Source of the DNA: Lachnospiraceae bacterium
GTDB taxonomy: Bacteria > Bacillota > Clostridia > Lachnospirales > Lachnospiraceae
Reading direction: 5' to 3'
NCBI GenBank assembly: GCA_030825115.1
Contig: JAPJQL010000008.1
Span: 37,013 to 101,012 of the forward strand
DNA length: 64,000 nucleotides
The notes under the pieces are model-generated. The model had not been told where the DNA came from and ran no database searches. It was given only the letters and a program-made list of their open reading frames with translations. Numbering within the stretch: position 1 is the stretch's first letter; every line of letters starts with the position of its first letter. The position numbers were made by a program, and so were the translations under genes. Of this stretch, positions 61,848 through 64,000 are shown piece by piece.

Positions 61848-61880
61848 ACAGGAGCAATCTGAAAAAGGTTGCTCCTGTTT
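61848..61880 (+). terminator. Terminator after the tape-measure gene
   Basis: ACAGGAGCAATCT pairs with AGGTTGCTCCTGT around GAAAA, followed by TTTTA. Confidence 0.85.
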
Positions 61881-61897
61881 TAGAAAGGAACAGATAT

Positions 61898-62143
61898 ATG
61901 AGCATTAATGATTATACGCCATTTGTCCAAGAAATCATGGAAAACATATTAAGTGCTATGGACAGGATGATTTCTTCATCTAAATTCGATCGCACATTCA
62001 AAGCAATCGTAGCAGGAAAAGTAGATGATGGAAAATACAAAATCTTATATAACGGAAAAGAGTATACAGTGTCTAGCAGCATTGTATTACAGGTCAATCA
62101 GATAGTTTATGTATGTGCTCCATGCAATAACTGGAGCGACTGA
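61898..62143 (+). CDS. Small phage-type protein following the tape measure (81 aa)
   Basis: MSINDYTPFVQEIMENILSA, then a small OB/SH3-like beta domain (AIVAGKVDDGKYKILYNGKE) with VNQIVYVCAPCNNW. Proteins of this pattern follow tail genes in Lachnospiraceae prophages, where the C-terminal APxNN motif is recurrent. AAAGGA lies before ATG 61898. It is separated from the tape-measure gene by the terminator. Role unknown, possibly a tail accessory protein. Confidence 0.6.
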   Translation: MSINDYTPFVQEIMENILSAMDRMISSSKFDRTFKAIVAGKVDDGKYKILYNGKEYTVSSSIVLQVNQIVYVCAPCNNWSD

Positions 62144-62170
62144 TAAAATATATAGTATGGAGTTGATTTA

Positions 62171-62368
62171 ATGGATAATATCCCTGTTTGGGAAAAATAC
62201 ACGCTTACAATTGAAGAAGCAGCTAAATATTTCCGTATCGGAGAAGCGAAGTTGCGGAAACTCGTTGAAGAAGACAAAAGCGCATCATTTGTACTATGGA
62301 ATGGTACACGCGCACAAATAAAAAGAAAGATTTTTGAAAACTATATTGACAATTTAAACGTAATATAA
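62171..62368 (+). CDS. xis: Tn916-like excisionase
   Basis: 65-residue winged-helix directionality factor: [49 protein letters not shown]. This agrees with the Tn916 Xis family in length and pattern. GGAGT lies before ATG. It lies 96 bases ahead of the integrase gene, the standard order. It would bend the arm region and favour excision of the element. Confidence 0.9.
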   Translation: MDNIPVWEKYTLTIEEAAKYFRIGEAKLRKLVEEDKSASFVLWNGTRAQIKRKIFENYIDNLNVI

Positions 62369-62399
62369 ATGGAAACTGAATAGTTAAAATAGATAAATT

Positions 62400-62440
62400 G
62401 AGCCTAGTATGATAAAATAAAGATATCATATTAGGCTCTT
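62400..62440 (+). terminator. Hairpin between xis and int
   Basis: GAGCCTAGTATGAT pairs with ATCATATTAGGCTC around a loop of 11, followed by TT. The weak T run suggests attenuation rather than full stop; int would then be made at a lower level than xis. Confidence 0.6.
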
Positions 62441-62464
62441 GCCAATATGAGAGGAGGTACTTAA

Positions 62465-63697
62465 TTGTCTGAAAAAAGAAAAGACAATAAAGGGCGAGTC
62501 TTACGAACAGGAGAGAGCCAAAGAAAAGATGGTAGATACCTGTATAAATATCTGGAAAACGGTGAGGAAAAGTTTGTTTACTCCTGGAAACTGGTGTCTA
62601 CCGATAGAATACCAAGCGGGAAACGAGATGATTTGTCTCTAAGGGAAAAAGAGGAGGTGATAAACAATAATCAGCGGAATGGTTTGCAGACGAAGCCGAA
62701 AAAGACAACAATAGATCAATTGTTTCGTCAGCATATGGAGATAAAGAAATATGCTAATTCAACGCGCACAAATTATGAGTATATGTGGGAACGGTTTGTG
62801 AAGAAGTCAGATATTGCAAAGGTAGACGTTACCGGTATTAGAAAATCTGATGTTTTGAGATTTTACAAAAAACTTTCTGATGCTGGACTGGCAGACGGGA
62901 CAATACGCACAATACATAAAATGGTGTATCCATCCTTGCAACTTGCCGTAGATGATGAGATTATCGGTAAAAATCCTGCATATGGTTGTTGCGATGGGTA
63001 TAATACACAAAAATATGAAAAAACAGCGTTGACCGAAACGCAACAAGAAAGTTTTATATCCGAGATTCCGTTATTAAGCAAGCGCAGAAAATACGTTTTA
63101 CTGTTTCGCGTGATGCTTGGTACAACAATGCGAATCGGTGAGATTATGGGGCTTACTTGGGACGATGTTGATATGGATGAGAGGACGGTTAATATCGACC
63201 ACGAAGTCTTGTATCGCAAAGTAAACGGAGTAATGAAGTTTTACGCAGAGAAAACGAAAACAAAGAACGGTGAACGGATATTACCTATGACGGATGACGT
63301 GCACGAATGTTTTGTTGAGTTGTTTTCGAATAAACATCTCCATCCATCGACAATAGTTGTGGACGGTTATACCAATTTTGTGTTTACGTCACGGGCGGGG
63401 AAGCCTTTATACCCAGCTAATATCAATAAAGGTATTGCGTTACTGGTAAATAAGTACAATGCAAAATATCCCGCTGCCCCGCTCCCCAATATTACAAACC
63501 ATATTTTCCGTCATACAGGATGTACAAGGATGGCGGAGAATGAGGTAGAAATGGGCGCTCTACAATACTTTATGGGTCACGGTGACATAAAAATGATACG
63601 GAAAGTATATGACCACGTGAATATTGACAGAGTGAGGAAGCAGTTGAAGAAAATGAACAAACCAACAGAGGAGCCAGAACCAGCGCAACACGCATAA
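62465..63697 (+). CDS. int: Tyrosine integrase of the element (Tn916 type)
   Basis: 410 residues, TTG start with AGGAGGT upstream. An N-terminal arm-binding domain (GRVLRTGESQRKDGRYLYKY) is followed by a core-binding domain (about 85-175, TTIDQLFRQHMEIKKYANST) and a catalytic domain with Arg in TTMRIGEIMGLTW, Lys in EKTKTKNGER, His-x-x-Arg in NHIFRHTGCTRMAE, His in FMGHGDIKM and Tyr in KVYDHVN. All six catalytic positions are present, so it should be active. The gene ends 154 bases from the attachment repeat. Its predicted target is the 35-bp core at the start of the FMN riboswitch. Confidence 0.93.
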   Translation: MSEKRKDNKGRVLRTGESQRKDGRYLYKYLENGEEKFVYSWKLVSTDRIPSGKRDDLSLREKEEVINNNQRNGLQTKPKKTTIDQLFRQHMEIKKYANSTRTNYEYMWERFVKKSDIAKVDVTGIRKSDVLRFYKKLSDAGLADGTIRTIHKMVYPSLQLAVDDEIIGKNPAYGCCDGYNTQKYEKTALTETQQESFISEIPLLSKRRKYVLLFRVMLGTTMRIGEIMGLTWDDVDMDERTVNIDHEVLYRKVNGVMKFYAEKTKTKNGERILPMTDDVHECFVELFSNKHLHPSTIVVDGYTNFVFTSRAGKPLYPANINKGIALLVNKYNAKYPAAPLPNITNHIFRHTGCTRMAENEVEMGALQYFMGHGDIKMIRKVYDHVNIDRVRKQLKKMNKPTEEPEPAQHA

Positions 63698-63720
63698 ATA
63701 CTAGGATTTTTACCGTTCAA

Positions 63721-63780
63721 TTTACTACTCAATTTACTACTTTTCACCGAGAAGTTATGAGAAGTTATGAAAAATTATGA
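63721..63780 (+). repeat. Right arm-type sites and decamer repeats
   Basis: TTTACTACT at 63721-63729 and 63733-63741 (same nonamer and orientation as at the left end). GAAGTTATGA twice plus AAAATTATGA then follow in tandem (63751-63780). The former probably bind the integrase N-terminus; the latter could bind Xis or host factors. Confidence 0.65.
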
Positions 63781-63833
63781 AGAAAAAATGCAGAAAAACG
63801 GCATAAGAAAGGATGAAATTCCTTCAAAACCCC

Positions 63834-63862
63834 TTGTAAACAACGCATTTCTGTGCTATCAT
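63834..63862 (+). promoter_or_regulatory. Element-borne replacement promoter for the riboswitch gene
   Basis: TTGTAA, 17 bases, TATCAT. Same spacing and -10 as the original chromosomal promoter at 30371-30399, located the same distance before the riboswitch. The -35 and most of the spacer differ from the chromosomal copy, so it belongs to the element. Confidence 0.75.
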
Positions 63863-63898
63863 TCAAATGTAAACAAAATATAAGTTCTTCGGGGCGGG
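63851..63898 (+). repeat. Right attachment repeat (attR)
   Basis: Matches the left copy at 47 of 48 positions, with 63864-63898 identical. Its last part is the 5' strand of the FMN-riboswitch aptamer, which continues uninterrupted to the right. Confidence 0.9.
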
Positions 63899-63998
63899 GC
63901 GCAATTCCCCACCGGCGGTATAGTCCGCGACCCACTATAGCAGTGGCTGATCTGGTGAAATTCCAGAACCGACAGTATAGTCTGGATGAGAGAAGAAA
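63884..63998 (+). promoter_or_regulatory. FMN riboswitch (RFN element)
   Basis: Complete aptamer: TTCTTCGGGGCGGGG, CCCCACCGGCGGTA, then AGTCCGCGACCC, CTGATCTGGTG, CCAGAACCGACAGT, and closing GGATGAGAGAAGAA, which pairs with the opening TTCTTC. In Firmicutes it controls riboflavin synthesis or the RibU transporter by ending transcription or translation when FMN is plentiful. The controlled gene lies beyond the window. Confidence 0.95.
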
Positions 63999-64000
63999 TT

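Larger units (their letters stand above)
30401..63863 (+). mobile_element. Integrated phage-like element inserted in an FMN riboswitch
   Basis: About 33.46 kb bounded by perfect 35-bp direct repeats, with tyrosine integrase and excisionase at the right end and matching arm-type repeats at both ends. It is AT-richer than the flanks. The content is phage-like (tape measure, HU, ClpX, helicase, repressors, HNH and ParB-like proteins). No terminase, portal, capsid, lysis, relaxase or conjugation genes are recognisable. Several small genes are decayed. It is therefore probably a satellite-like or defective phage relative rather than an autonomous phage or ICE. Most genes face right; two regulator regions and one gene pair face left. 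Confidence 0.88.

Noticed and set aside
30401..63898. Integrative conjugative element of the Tn916 type
   Set aside because: Only xis and int resemble Tn916; no relaxase, coupling protein, VirB4 or other transfer gene is recognisable.

Overview
The window looks like the chromosome of a spore-forming, anaerobic Gram-positive of the Lachnospiraceae type. Pointers are the gdpP-rplI-dnaB block, a MecA adaptor, GH18 and CwlD-type cell-wall enzymes, strong AGGAGG ribosome sites, pyruvate formate-lyase fermentation and moderate GC. It falls into two parts. Positions 1 to about 30.4 kb are ordinary chromosome, with one small AT-rich scar at 24.3-25.5 kb. Positions about 30.4 to 63.9 kb are one AT-richer integrated element. 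The last about 110 bases are chromosome again. No tRNA, rRNA or CRISPR array was seen.

Chromosomal part: end of a MATE exporter; a cysteine-desulfidase-like enzyme with a DAACS amino-acid symporter; a DUF4317 protein; gdpP-rplI-dnaB; a MerR regulator; a peptidase C26 hydrolase; a leftward fermentation cluster (pyruvate formate-lyase split into a 701-aa body and a separate 81-aa glycyl-radical subunit, its activase, and a 2[4Fe-4S] ferredoxin); DUF1858; a QueD-like protein and a Fur-family regulator; MecA; a Ser/Thr kinase fused to a degenerate P-loop domain with a second degenerate P-loop protein; GH18, phosphoesterase and amidase envelope genes; a KilA-N scar; a Rieske-tailed FAD oxidoreductase; a DMSO-reductase-family molybdoenzyme; and deoC.

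Integrated element (about 33.5 kb): it is bounded by a 35-bp perfect direct repeat (48 bp with one mismatch). The right copy is the 5' end of a complete FMN riboswitch. The left copy is the cut-off 5' end of the same riboswitch, still attached to the original promoter (TTGAAA-17-TATCAT). The element's right end supplies a near copy of that promoter (TTGTAA-17-TATCAT) just ahead of the intact aptamer. Integration therefore swaps the promoter of the riboswitch-controlled gene but keeps the switch. A Tn916-like excisionase and integrase lie at the right end, and identical TTTACTACT repeats at both ends are probable integrase arm sites.

Inside are phage-like genes but no terminase, portal, capsid or lysis genes: a tape-measure protein of about 2350 aa, a small tail/neck-like protein, HU, a cold-shock protein, ClpX, a phage-type helicase, ParB-like/HNH fusion proteins, DUF262, a catalytic-domain-only tyrosine recombinase and a LexA-like repressor. 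A repressor with operators built exactly into the 17-bp spacers of two divergent promoters forms the likely control switch. In the excised circle the right end (tape measure, xis, int) joins the left end (cold shock, neck-like, HU), making one contiguous phage-derived arc. The element is best read as a non-autonomous phage relative or satellite-like integrative element. What the lone tape measure does is unknown.
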